From positions 124,001 to 188,000 of the forward strand of contig NZ_CP154796.1 in the NCBI RefSeq assembly GCF_039566955.1: a stretch of 64,000 nt of DNA, given 5' to 3'. The number at the start of each line of letters is the position of its first letter. Position 1 is the first letter of the stretch. Positions 52,809 to 60,445 of the stretch are shown piece by piece. The position numbers and the translations under genes are program-made. A model generated the notes under the pieces. It was not told the origin of the DNA. It did no database searches and saw only the letters and a program-made list of their open reading frames with translations. This DNA comes from Micromonospora sp. DSM 45708. GTDB lineage: Bacteria; Actinomycetota; Actinomycetes; Mycobacteriales; Micromonosporaceae.

Positions 52809-53792
52809 ATGCCGTACCCCGAGATCCGGCCCCGCCGGCTGCGCCGCAACGCAGCCGTGCGACGGCTGGTCGCCGAGACCCGCGTCGCCCCGGCCGAGCT
52901 GGTCGTGCCGATGTTCGTCAAGGAGGGGCTGACCGAGCCACGGGCCGTCGCGTCGCTCCCGGGGGTGCTCCAGCACTCCCGGGACTCGCTGCGCAAGGCG
53001 GCCGTCGAGGCGGTCCAGGCCGGGGTCGGCGGGATCATGCTGTTCGGGGTGCCGGCGACGCGGGACGAGACCGGCTCCGGCGGCCTCGACCCGGACGGCA
53101 TCCTCAACGTGGCCATTCGGGACGTGATCGCCGAGGTCGGTGACTCGACGGTGGTGATGAGCGACCTCTGCCTGGACGAGTTCACCTCGCACGGGCACTG
53201 CGGCCTGCTCACCCCGGACGGCGGCGTGGACAACGACGCCACGCTGGCCGCGTACGCCGAGATGGCGGTCGCCCAGGCCGACGCCGGGGTCCACGTGGTC
53301 GGGCCGTCCGGGATGATGGACGGGCAGGTCGGCGCGGTCCGCCGGGCCCTGGACGCCGCCGGGCACCAGGACGTCTCGGTGCTCGCGTACGCCGCGAAGT
53401 ACGCCTCCGCCTTCTTCGGCCCGTTCCGGGACGCGGTGGAGTCGGCGCTGGACGGCGACCGGTGCACCTACCAGCAGGACCCGGCGAACCTGCGGGAGTC
53501 GCTGCGCGAGGTCGAGCTGGACGTCGCCGAGGGTGCCGACATGGTGATGGTCAAGCCGGCGCTGCCCTACCTCGACGTGGTGTCGGCGGTACGCGCCGCG
53601 GTGGACGTCCCGGTCGCCGCCTACCAGGTCTCCGGGGAGTACGCCATGGTCGAGGCCGCCGCCGCCAACGGCTGGGTCGACCGGGAACGGGTGATGCTGG
53701 AGACGCTCACCTCGATCCGACGGGCCGGCGCGCAGATCATCCTCACCTACTGGGCGGTCGAGGCGGCCCAGTTGCTCCGCGAGCGCTACTGA
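52809..53792 (+). CDS. hemB: Delta-aminolevulinic acid dehydratase (porphobilinogen synthase) HemB
   Basis: 327 aa TIM barrel joining two 5-aminolevulinates. [20 protein letters not shown] carries the Asp-rich/Cys metal region (a mix of Mg- and Zn-type residues), [22 protein letters not shown] has the first Schiff-base Lys, and [14 protein letters not shown] the second. RBS AGGAGG 6 nt before ATG. Last gene of the rex-hem operon. Confidence 0.95.
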   Translation: MPYPEIRPRRLRRNAAVRRLVAETRVAPAELVVPMFVKEGLTEPRAVASLPGVLQHSRDSLRKAAVEAVQAGVGGIMLFGVPATRDETGSGGLDPDGILNVAIRDVIAEVGDSTVVMSDLCLDEFTSHGHCGLLTPDGGVDNDATLAAYAEMAVAQADAGVHVVGPSGMMDGQVGAVRRALDAAGHQDVSVLAYAAKYASAFFGPFRDAVESALDGDRCTYQQDPANLRESLREVELDVAEGADMVMVKPALPYLDVVSAVRAAVDVPVAAYQVSGEYAMVEAAAANGWVDRERVMLETLTSIRRAGAQIILTYWAVEAAQLLRERY

Positions 53793-54364
53793 CCGTACGG
53801 CCGACGCCGGCGGGCGGCCCGCAGCGCCTCTCCCCACCAGCCCACCTCGTCGAGCGTCGCGTCGGCGGCCTGCCCCAGCGGACCGTCGTCGACCAGCCGG
53901 CCCTGCTGGTCGAGGCGGTCCCACGGTGCGGTGAGCACCACGCCGGTGCGGGTGGTGGTGGCGTGCAGTTCGGCGAAGACCAGCCGGAGCTGCTCGACCG
54001 CGCGGATCCCACCCGACCCGGCGCCGTACGAGACGAACCCGACCGGCTTGGCCACCCACTCCCGGTGATGCCAGTCGATGGCGTTCTTCAGGGCCGCCGG
54101 GAAACTGTGGTTGTACTCCGGCGTGACCACGACGAAGGCGTCGGCGGCATCGAGGCGGCCGGCGATCGGGCTGGCCGGGTTGCCGCCGGGCGGCGTGTCA
54201 GCCAGCGGAAGCGGCACCTCGGCAAGATCGATCAGGTCGGTCCGGAGGCCGTCACGGCGCCCGGCGTGGTCGACGAACCAGTCGGCGATCAACCGGCCCA
54301 TCCGGGGCCGGCGGACGCTGGCGACAAGCACGGCGAGGTTCAGTGGCGGTTCTTGCGTCATCAT
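53786..54364 (-). CDS. NAD(P)H-dependent FMN reductase (quinone reductase family)
   Basis: About 192 aa flavodoxin-like fold: [21 protein letters not shown] (FMN phosphate loop), [21 protein letters not shown] and [22 protein letters not shown]. Reduces FMN or quinones with NAD(P)H. Transcribed divergently from a MerR regulator with an unusual 19-bp-spaced promoter; the predicted start lies at 54365, so translation from ATG 54364 (or 54361) would be leaderless. Convergent with hemB, 7 bp overlap. Confidence 0.88.
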   Translation of the reverse strand: MMTQEPPLNLAVLVASVRRPRMGRLIADWFVDHAGRRDGLRTDLIDLAEVPLPLADTPPGGNPASPIAGRLDAADAFVVVTPEYNHSFPAALKNAIDWHHREWVAKPVGFVSYGAGSGGIRAVEQLRLVFAELHATTTRTGVVLTAPWDRLDQQGRLVDDGPLGQAADATLDEVGWWGEALRAARRRRPYGQ

Positions 54365-54371
54365 GGGACGG

Positions 54372-54402
54372 ACGCTAAGACTTGAACAATTGTTGAAGTC
54401 AA
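54372..54402 (-). promoter_or_regulatory. MerR-type 19-bp-spacer promoter with embedded dyad
   Basis: Minus strand TTGACT (54402-54397), 19 nt, TAGCGT (54377-54372). The spacer contains the dyad ACTTGAACAATTGTTGAAGT (54380-54399, one mismatch). A 19-bp spacer with a central dyad is the hallmark of MerR-activated promoters. The divergent merR gene starts at 54422. Confidence 0.75.
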
Positions 54403-54421
54403 GCCGTTCCGGGGGAGTGCC

Positions 54422-54769
54422 GTGGGCATGCTGACGGTGGGCGAGGTGGCGCGGGAGGCCGGGGCGACCGGCTCCGCGATCCGCTTCTACGAACGACAGG
54501 GCCTGATCACGGCCAGCCGGACCAGCGGCAACCAGCGTCGGTTCGGTCCCGACGCGGCGTGCCGGGTGCGGGTGGCCCGGGTGGCGCAGCGGATCGGCCT
54601 CAGCGTCGGTGAGATCCGCGACCTGCTCGCGGCGCTGCCGCCCGAGCCGGACCTGACCGACTGGCAGCGGCTGCACGACGGGCTCACCGCCGAGGCCGAA
54701 CGGCGTATCGCCGAGCTGCACACCGCGCTCGACGACATCCGCTCCGGCCGCCGGCTCTGCGACCTGTGA
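54422..54769 (+). CDS. MerR-family transcriptional regulator
   Basis: 115 aa. HTH (LTVGEVAREAGATGSAIRFYERQGLI), wing (RTSGNQRRFGPDAACRVRVARVAQRIGLSVGEIRDLLA) and coiled coil; no clear Cys metal ligands except one near the C-terminus (RRLCDL), so a redox or organic ligand is as likely as a metal. GTG 54422 has GGGGGAG 5 nt upstream. It should twist the divergent reductase promoter into an active form. Confidence 0.9.
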   Translation: MGMLTVGEVAREAGATGSAIRFYERQGLITASRTSGNQRRFGPDAACRVRVARVAQRIGLSVGEIRDLLAALPPEPDLTDWQRLHDGLTAEAERRIAELHTALDDIRSGRRLCDL

Positions 54770-55342
54770 CCCGAGCTACTCTCGCTCCCTACCCGGCTCG
54801 GCGCCCGCCCGCCCCCGGGGTGCCCGCTCGCTCGCCTGCGCTCGCCCGCGTCCGCTCGCCCGCGTCCGCCCGCCCGCGTCCGCTCGCGCGTGGGCGTCTG
54901 TCTCGCCTGCGCCTCCCTGCCTTCGCGTGTCGCCTGCCCCCGGCGCGGCTCCCTGGTGCCCGCCTGTCGCGCACCTTCTGGTTACGGAGAGTGGAAGTTC
55001 CTGCTTCCCATGCCTTCCTCGTTTGCTGCCTTTGCTCTGCAGACAATGGCGCATCGGTAACGGTTAGCTACTGATGCCTGGATGGTTGCAGAGCAAAGGC
55101 GATTGCGGGAGCGGCACGGGCGAGCGGCAACGGCGTTAATTTGTCCGCTTTTGCGTCTTGGATGCTTCGTAGAGTGTGACGCGGCAAGCAATCGGCATCA
55201 CTGACAGTCATGTTTACGCTCCGTGTCTGCGAAGCGCGCTATCACCGAGGCCGGGAGCGGCTGTTGGCACCGGCTGACGGGTTTTCCACAGCGTGAGGTG
55301 CCGGGGTTGCCGGGCTCCCTGCGGAGGCGAGAGCGTGGCGGG
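54770..55342. other. 573-bp intergenic region with C-rich repeats and a low-GC structured segment
   Basis: 54800-54900 holds repeated CCCGCGTCCGCTCG-type units in low-complexity C-rich DNA. From about 54960 to 55220 base composition falls well below that of the surroundings. It contains a long perfect inverted repeat (separate entry). I see no convincing protein or tRNA gene. Confidence 0.55.
55028..55100. repeat. Perfect 14-bp inverted repeat enclosing a smaller dyad
   Basis: GCCTTTGCTCTGCA (55028-55041) and TGCAGAGCAAAGGC (55087-55100), 45-nt interior. The interior has GCATC...GATGC and GGTA...TAC complementarity (about 55051-55076), so the RNA would form a long stem topped by a second helix. 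There is no T-run. Could be a small RNA, a terminator of merR, or a MITE-like remnant. Confidence 0.55.
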
Positions 55343-55966
55343 GTGACAGAAACCGGCGACAGCCCGCCCGAGGCGGCAACGGAACTCGGCGCGGGCGAAG
55401 CAGCCACGGCGTCCGCTGGAGGCCGCGCCCCCGGGGAAGGCCCGCCGGCGCTGCTCACCGAGCCGTTCGACGTGCGCTTCCCGGCGGCCGGCATCGTTCG
55501 CGCGGTCCGCCGTCGCGCCGACGCCAGCCAACGTGAGCTGGCCCGGTTCGCGCGGGTGCACCCGACCACCGTCGGGCGGATCGAGGCCGGCACGCTCGCG
55601 CCCAGCCTCGCCATGCTGTCGCGCATCCTCGGCACCGCCGGCTTCCGGCTGGTCGTCGTCGACGAGGCCGGCACGGTGCTCAAGCCGATGCGTGACCGGG
55701 CCGACCTGCGCGACGGCGCCGAACGTCGCTACCCGTCCCACCTCGACGTGGTCACCGACCCGGAGCCGGGGGAGTGGTGGGCCGACCGGTACGGGCTGGC
55801 CCGGCCGCCGGAGACGTTCTACCGGGACCGCGCCGTCCGGGACGCGCTGCGGCGCCGCAGCCAGTGGGAGGTGCGGGTGGCCAAGTACCGGAACGTGCCG
55901 CCCCCGCCCGACCCGCAGCGGCGCGGATACCGCAGCGGCCCGCCGCCCGGCTGGAGAGCCGGATGA
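55343..55966 (+). CDS. XRE-family helix-turn-helix protein
   Basis: About 207 aa. Residues 1-45 are Ala/Gly/Glu-rich. The HTH_XRE domain follows: VRRRADASQRELARFARVHPTTVGRIEAGTLAPSLAMLSRILGTAGFRLVVVD. The C-terminal half (WWADRYGLARPPETFYRDRAVRDALRRRSQWEVRVAKYRN) is basic and Trp/Tyr-rich. Function unknown. GTG 55343 is the preferred start; the in-frame sequence upstream to 55223 looks non-coding. Confidence 0.72.
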   Translation: MTETGDSPPEAATELGAGEAATASAGGRAPGEGPPALLTEPFDVRFPAAGIVRAVRRRADASQRELARFARVHPTTVGRIEAGTLAPSLAMLSRILGTAGFRLVVVDEAGTVLKPMRDRADLRDGAERRYPSHLDVVTDPEPGEWWADRYGLARPPETFYRDRAVRDALRRRSQWEVRVAKYRNVPPPPDPQRRGYRSGPPPGWRAG

Positions 55967-55989
55967 CGGGCCGCCGCGCGGAACACCGC

Positions 55990-58900
55990 TCAGTCGTCGT
56001 TCAGGATCGTCCCGACGCCGGACGGGTCGGCGAGCCGGAGCCCCGGCACGCCGGCCACGTACAGCGTGAGCTGCTCGTTCGCCTCGCGCTTGCGGTCGCC
56101 GCGGACGGTGACCGGGAAGGCGAGCGAGGTGCGGCCGGCGGCCAGCACCCGGCAGCCCACGTACGGGTCGTAGTCCGAGCCGGCCTGGGCCGTGGTGCCG
56201 TAGGTGGCGGCACAGAGCAGGGCCGGCTCGGAGAGCGGGCGGGACACGGTGACGGTGAACGTCATCGTGGTGGTGCCCTTGTCGCCCTCGGTCACCGAAG
56301 TGTCCGCCACCCGCAGCGCGGCGCGGGAGCGGAACCGGGCCACCGTCGGGTCGTGGTCGCTGGCGCCCCGGTCGCCCAGGTCCGCGGCGTCGGTCGGGTA
56401 GTCGGCGTTGATGTGCGCCGTCCGGACCTGGACCAGGTCGTCGTGCATCGGGTCGTTCACGAACATGTTGTCGAGCGTCTGCGCCTGCCCGCTGAACGTG
56501 TACGAGTACGCCGCCGCCGGGGCGTCCGCGACCAGGTCGTCCCAGAGGTTGTGCAGGCCGGCCTGGTAGAGCGGAGCGAGCTGGTCCGACGGGGTCGGGT
56601 TCTGCGCGGTCGCGATCGGGTCGTCCGGGCGCGGGAAGACGTTCAGGTCGCCGCCGTAGACCACCCGGGCGTCCGGGTCGGTCGCCTCGACGGCCCGCAC
56701 CAGCGCGGCCCCGTACGCGGCCTGCTCACGACGCTGCCCGACCCGGCTGTCCGGCCCGGACGAGAAGTGGTTCGCGACCGCCCAGAGCGTGAAGTGCTCG
56801 CCCGAGCCGGGCGCGGCCTTCACGGTGAACCGGGCGAGCTGCGCCGCGCGGGTGTAGACGTTGCTGCCGTCCACACCGGTCGACCGGTCCACGTCGTCCG
56901 GCAGCACCGCGTTGAACGCCTTCGGGTTCTGCACGTCCGCGTTGGACGGCAGCGCGGCCGAGCGGTACTGGACGGTCGGCGCGGAACCCAGCAGCGGATC
57001 GGTGGCGGTCGCCTGGGCCAGCGTCAGCCGGTCGGTGCGGTAGAGGAACGCCGAGGCGATGCCCCGGGCGTCCGCGCCGGTCCGGTCGTACGCGGCGGCG
57101 TAGGCGGGCCCGCCGTTCGCGGCGACGGCCAGCGCCAACTCCTGCACCGTGTCCGGCGCGCCGTCGGCGTTGTTGACGTCACCGCAGGCCAGGCTGCCGT
57201 CGACCACCGAGCAGATGTCCTGGTCCTCGGCCTCCTGCACCAGGATCAGGTCCGGGCTGTGCAGCGAGTCGACGATCTGCCGGGCCTGCGTGGCCAGCTT
57301 GGCGGCGTACGCCTCGGGGCTGGCCGGCACGTAGTCGAACGGCGGGCTGACGCCGGGGCATCCGCTGTTGCCGGCGAAGTCGCAGCCGTCGAACGGGTCG
57401 TCCCGGTAGTCGTACAGGTTCTCCACGTTGTAGGTGGCGACCGCGACCTCGCCGTTCCGGTCCGCCGGCCGCGGCGGGTTGTTCTCCGCCGGGTCCGCGC
57501 CACCGGTCAGGGTGAGCTGCTCGGGCTGCACGCTGTACTTGCTGAACGCGTACGAGACGGAGCCGTAGGCGTCCTCGGTCAGCGTGTCGAACGTGCGCGC
57601 CTCGGGCAGCAGCGCGCCGGAGTCACCGGCGGTCGCCTTCACGCCGCCGGCCCCCAGCAGGATGCGCTGGTTGTTGCCGTTGTCGAAGAGCGTGCCGGGG
57701 ATGTCGTCCAGCGGGTGCGCGTCCCGGAACACCCGGCGGGCGTACGGGTCGGACCGCTTCATGACCGGGTCCTCGCGGTCCAGCACGTAGATCTCGGAGT
57801 CCGCGGTGGAGGAGTAGATGTGCCGGGGTGCGGAGACGCCGCTGCCGGCGCGGACCCGCACCCGCTCGCCCTCGTGCCGCTCCCAGAACAGGTCGGCGGC
57901 GTCCGCCTCGGCCGGCGGGACCGCGTCGACCACCCGGACCGCGCTGTCCACATCGAGCCCGGAGTCGAGCTTGCGGACCAGCGAGGCACTGGAGAGCTGG
58001 GTCTGGTTGAAGTACTCCGAGACGCGGCCACGCAGCACCACCTCGTCACCGACCGTCGGGGCGTAGCCGCCGATCAGCGTGGTGAACGAGCCCATGAAGA
58101 CGAAGATGCCGTCCGAGGTGAGCGGGTCGCCGTCCTCGCTGCCGAGCCGGCTCTGAAGGTAGAAGCCCCACTGGTCGGCCCCGGCCGAGGTGCGGGTCAG
58201 CGACTTGCCGGTGATCACGCCGCGCACGTCGTACAGCGTGGTGCTGGTGCCGTTGCCGGTGGCCGGCGCGAACGGCGACCGGTCGGTGCGACCGCTCTCG
58301 TCGTCGGCGGTGCGGCCCTGCACCTCGCCCACCGACAGCACGCTTGTCGCCTGCACGGCGAGCGTGCAGGTGGCGGTGCCGCCCTCGGCGTCGGTCGAGG
58401 TCACGGTGACCGTGTAGGCGCCGGCCGGGAGGCCGGTCGCGGTCAGCGTGGCGGTGGCGGTGGCGCCGGCCGCGGTCGCCGGCGTGAACGCGGTACGGCT
58501 GATCGAGCCGCTCGTCGGCGACGGGACGACCGAGGTGACCGCCAGGTCGGTGATCGTGTCGTCGGCGTCGGTCGCGGTCACCTCGCGGGTGGCGGTGGCG
58601 CCCGCCTCCAGAGTCAGCGCGCCGCCGCAGGTCAGCGTCGGCGGCCGGTCGACCGGGCCGCCGCCGTCGACGGCGTGGCTGCCCAGCCCGTCGAACGTGT
58701 CGGTGGCGAAGCCGGCCCACTGGGCGGTCGGGTCGAACGGGTCGGCCGGGTCGGTGTCGCCGGTGCTCACCGAGGGCAGCCGACGCAGCGTGTTGTCGGC
58801 CGTGCTGGTGAGCCCGCTGCCCCACTCGGTGCCCGGGTCCACGCCCACCTGGCCGATGGAGTCGACCACCGTCTCGCCCCGGCGCAGCACGATCGCGTCG

Positions 58901-59262
58901 TCGCCGTTGAACAGCGCGCCGCCGTACGTCTGGTCGGCCTGGGCGAGGATCGCCGGCGCGGCCGACGCGGCGGCGAAGACGAACACGTCCCCGCCGGCGA
59001 CGGTGCCGGTCAGCGCCACGGTGGTGGCGGTGGTGGCGCCGTTGAAGTAGAGCTGGAGCTGGTAGCCGCCGGCGGCCAGGTCGACCGGCGCGCCGGTGCC
59101 GTTGAACAGCTCGACGGCCTTGTTGTTGGACGACCCCTCGACGTATTCGGAGATGAACAGGTCGGTGGGCGCGGCGCTGGCCGCGGGGGGTGCGATCCCG
59201 ATCGCCGTGACGGAGACGGCGGCGGTGGTCGCGAGCGCGGCTAAGGTGCGGCGCGGGCGCAT
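55990..59262 (-). CDS. ExeM/NucH-family secreted endonuclease
   Basis: 1090 aa. Signal peptide (RRTLAALATTAAVSVTAIGIAPPAASA), lamin-tail domain (about 32-165, LFISEYVEGSSNNKAVELFN), an Ig-like/cadherin-like stretch (about 190-300), an OB-type region (VRGVITGKSL, YAPTVGDEVVLRGRVSEYFNQTQL), an endonuclease/exonuclease/phosphatase domain (VATYNVENLYD, ILVQEAED, VYGGDLNVFP, GASDHDPTVARF hold the metal and catalytic residues), and a C-terminal Calx-beta-like domain. It degrades extracellular DNA, probably for phosphate or nutrient supply. ATG 59262 with GGAGG upstream. Confidence 0.92.
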   Translation of the reverse strand: MRPRRTLAALATTAAVSVTAIGIAPPAASAAPTDLFISEYVEGSSNNKAVELFNGTGAPVDLAAGGYQLQLYFNGATTATTVALTGTVAGGDVFVFAAASAAPAILAQADQTYGGALFNGDDAIVLRRGETVVDSIGQVGVDPGTEWGSGLTSTADNTLRRLPSVSTGDTDPADPFDPTAQWAGFATDTFDGLGSHAVDGGGPVDRPPTLTCGGALTLEAGATATREVTATDADDTITDLAVTSVVPSPTSGSISRTAFTPATAAGATATATLTATGLPAGAYTVTVTSTDAEGGTATCTLAVQATSVLSVGEVQGRTADDESGRTDRSPFAPATGNGTSTTLYDVRGVITGKSLTRTSAGADQWGFYLQSRLGSEDGDPLTSDGIFVFMGSFTTLIGGYAPTVGDEVVLRGRVSEYFNQTQLSSASLVRKLDSGLDVDSAVRVVDAVPPAEADAADLFWERHEGERVRVRAGSGVSAPRHIYSSTADSEIYVLDREDPVMKRSDPYARRVFRDAHPLDDIPGTLFDNGNNQRILLGAGGVKATAGDSGALLPEARTFDTLTEDAYGSVSYAFSKYSVQPEQLTLTGGADPAENNPPRPADRNGEVAVATYNVENLYDYRDDPFDGCDFAGNSGCPGVSPPFDYVPASPEAYAAKLATQARQIVDSLHSPDLILVQEAEDQDICSVVDGSLACGDVNNADGAPDTVQELALAVAANGGPAYAAAYDRTGADARGIASAFLYRTDRLTLAQATATDPLLGSAPTVQYRSAALPSNADVQNPKAFNAVLPDDVDRSTGVDGSNVYTRAAQLARFTVKAAPGSGEHFTLWAVANHFSSGPDSRVGQRREQAAYGAALVRAVEATDPDARVVYGGDLNVFPRPDDPIATAQNPTPSDQLAPLYQAGLHNLWDDLVADAPAAAYSYTFSGQAQTLDNMFVNDPMHDDLVQVRTAHINADYPTDAADLGDRGASDHDPTVARFRSRAALRVADTSVTEGDKGTTTMTFTVTVSRPLSEPALLCAATYGTTAQAGSDYDPYVGCRVLAAGRTSLAFPVTVRGDRKREANEQLTLYVAGVPGLRLADPSGVGTILNDD

Positions 59263-59290
59263 GGAGCCTCCACGATGGGTGGGCGGGAAC

Positions 59291-59302
59291 TAACGCACGT
59301 TA
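59291..59302. promoter_or_regulatory. Palindrome upstream of the nuclease gene
   Basis: TAACGCACGTTA, 5-bp arms around a 2-bp centre, 29 bp before the nuclease start; A+T-richer than its surroundings. Operator or core promoter element. Confidence 0.35.
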
Positions 59303-59340
59303 AGGGTCGTGGCGGGCCTGCGTCCATCCCCCGGGCAGCC

Positions 59341-59351
59341 GTTTGGTGAAC
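59341..59351 (-). promoter_or_regulatory. PHO-box-like unit upstream of the nuclease gene
   Basis: Minus strand GTTCACCAAAC, 79 bp before the nuclease start, followed by a weaker GGCTGCCCGGG in 11-bp phase. Only one strong unit, so support is limited. Confidence 0.3.
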
Positions 59352-59356
59352 AGGCG

Positions 59357-60376
59357 TCAGCGGTGGGTGTCCAGCCGGTGCACCAGCTCGGCGACGTCCA
59401 CGCCGTACTCGCACCAGTCGCGGTCGGGTCGGTAGCCCAGCTCCGCGTTGACCTTCAGCATCGACTCGTTGGCCTGCGCGTTCCAGGTCTGCACCTCGGC
59501 CAGCTCGGGCTCGGCCGAGCGCAGCTCCAGCAGCATGCGCGCCTTGATGGCCCGGTCGATGCCGTAGCCGCGGTGGTCGCGGACCACGATGGTGTCGTAC
59601 TGGTCGGCCCGGGTCGGGTGCTGCGCCGGCACCACCACCTCGGTCAGCCCGGCCACCTCGCCGGTCTGCTCGTGCAGCGCCAGCACGATGTACGGCTTCA
59701 TGCCGCGCCGGTGCAACGTGGCGAGGCTGTCGCGGAGCCGCTCCGGATCGTAGGAGCTGGGGCGCAGTTCGCCGTCCTCCATGTCGCGCACCTCGGCCTT
59801 GGCCCGCGCGTACGCCTCGATGAGCTCGTCCGGCGGCCCGCCGGGGCAGAACTCGACGTGGTAGCCCGCGCCCACCTCGGCGGCCATCTCGGTCAGCGCC
59901 GGCCAGTCCACCGTGCCCAGGTCGAGCACGCTGCGGGTCTCGACGTACTCCCGGGTGAAGCCGAGCGCCTCGTAGAACGCGACGGCCGGGGTGTCGCCGA
60001 CCACCTCCACGCCGATCGACTGGAAGCCCTCGTCCCAGACCCGGCGGGCGGCCACCCGCACCAGTGCGCGGCCGATCCCGGTGCGGCGCAGCGTCGGGTG
60101 CACCAGCACCTCGAGCACGCCGATGCCGCCGAGCAGCAGCACGTGCACGTGCCCGACGATCGCGCCGGGCGTGCCGTCCGGCGCCGGATCGCCCTGGGCG
60201 ACCCAGGAGATCCGCCGCTCGCCGAGCATCACCTCGGAGAGGTACTCCCGCAGGGAGTTCGCCTGCCAGGGAGGGTCCTGGGGCAGATCGGCCGCCAGGA
60301 CCGCGTTCAACGTGTCCAGCAGCGACGCGATCTCGGCGGACGACGCGGTCCGAGGGTCCCACTCGCGCACCATCAC
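59357..60376 (-). CDS. GNAT-family N-acetyltransferase with two GNAT domains
   Basis: 339 aa. N-terminal GNAT with intact acetyl-CoA loop (GVLEVLVHPTLRRTGIGRALVRVAARRVWDEGFQSIGVEV, then AVAFYEALGFT). The second half is a weaker GNAT (TEVVVPAQHPTRADQYDTIVVRDHRGYGIDRAIKARMLLEL, AQANESMLKVNAELGYRP). This layout resembles mycothiol synthase MshD, but the signature is not specific enough for that name. Acceptor unknown. Confidence 0.85.
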   Translation of the reverse strand: MMVREWDPRTASSAEIASLLDTLNAVLAADLPQDPPWQANSLREYLSEVMLGERRISWVAQGDPAPDGTPGAIVGHVHVLLLGGIGVLEVLVHPTLRRTGIGRALVRVAARRVWDEGFQSIGVEVVGDTPAVAFYEALGFTREYVETRSVLDLGTVDWPALTEMAAEVGAGYHVEFCPGGPPDELIEAYARAKAEVRDMEDGELRPSSYDPERLRDSLATLHRRGMKPYIVLALHEQTGEVAGLTEVVVPAQHPTRADQYDTIVVRDHRGYGIDRAIKARMLLELRSAEPELAEVQTWNAQANESMLKVNAELGYRPDRDWCEYGVDVAELVHRLDTHR

Positions 60377-60445
60377 CCGTACAGCTTGCCGTCAACCGCA
60401 GCTAGACGGAAGGGTTGAGTCCGCGAATGTACGCGCGTCGTCACG

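Noticed and set aside
54960..55220. tRNA or riboswitch in the low-GC intergenic segment
   Set aside because: I could not fit a cloverleaf or a known riboswitch core; only simple inverted repeats are visible.
55774..59244. 1156-codon plus-strand frame opposite the nuclease
   Set aside because: Val/Arg/Gly-biased shadow of a gene with a clear signal peptide and catalytic motifs.
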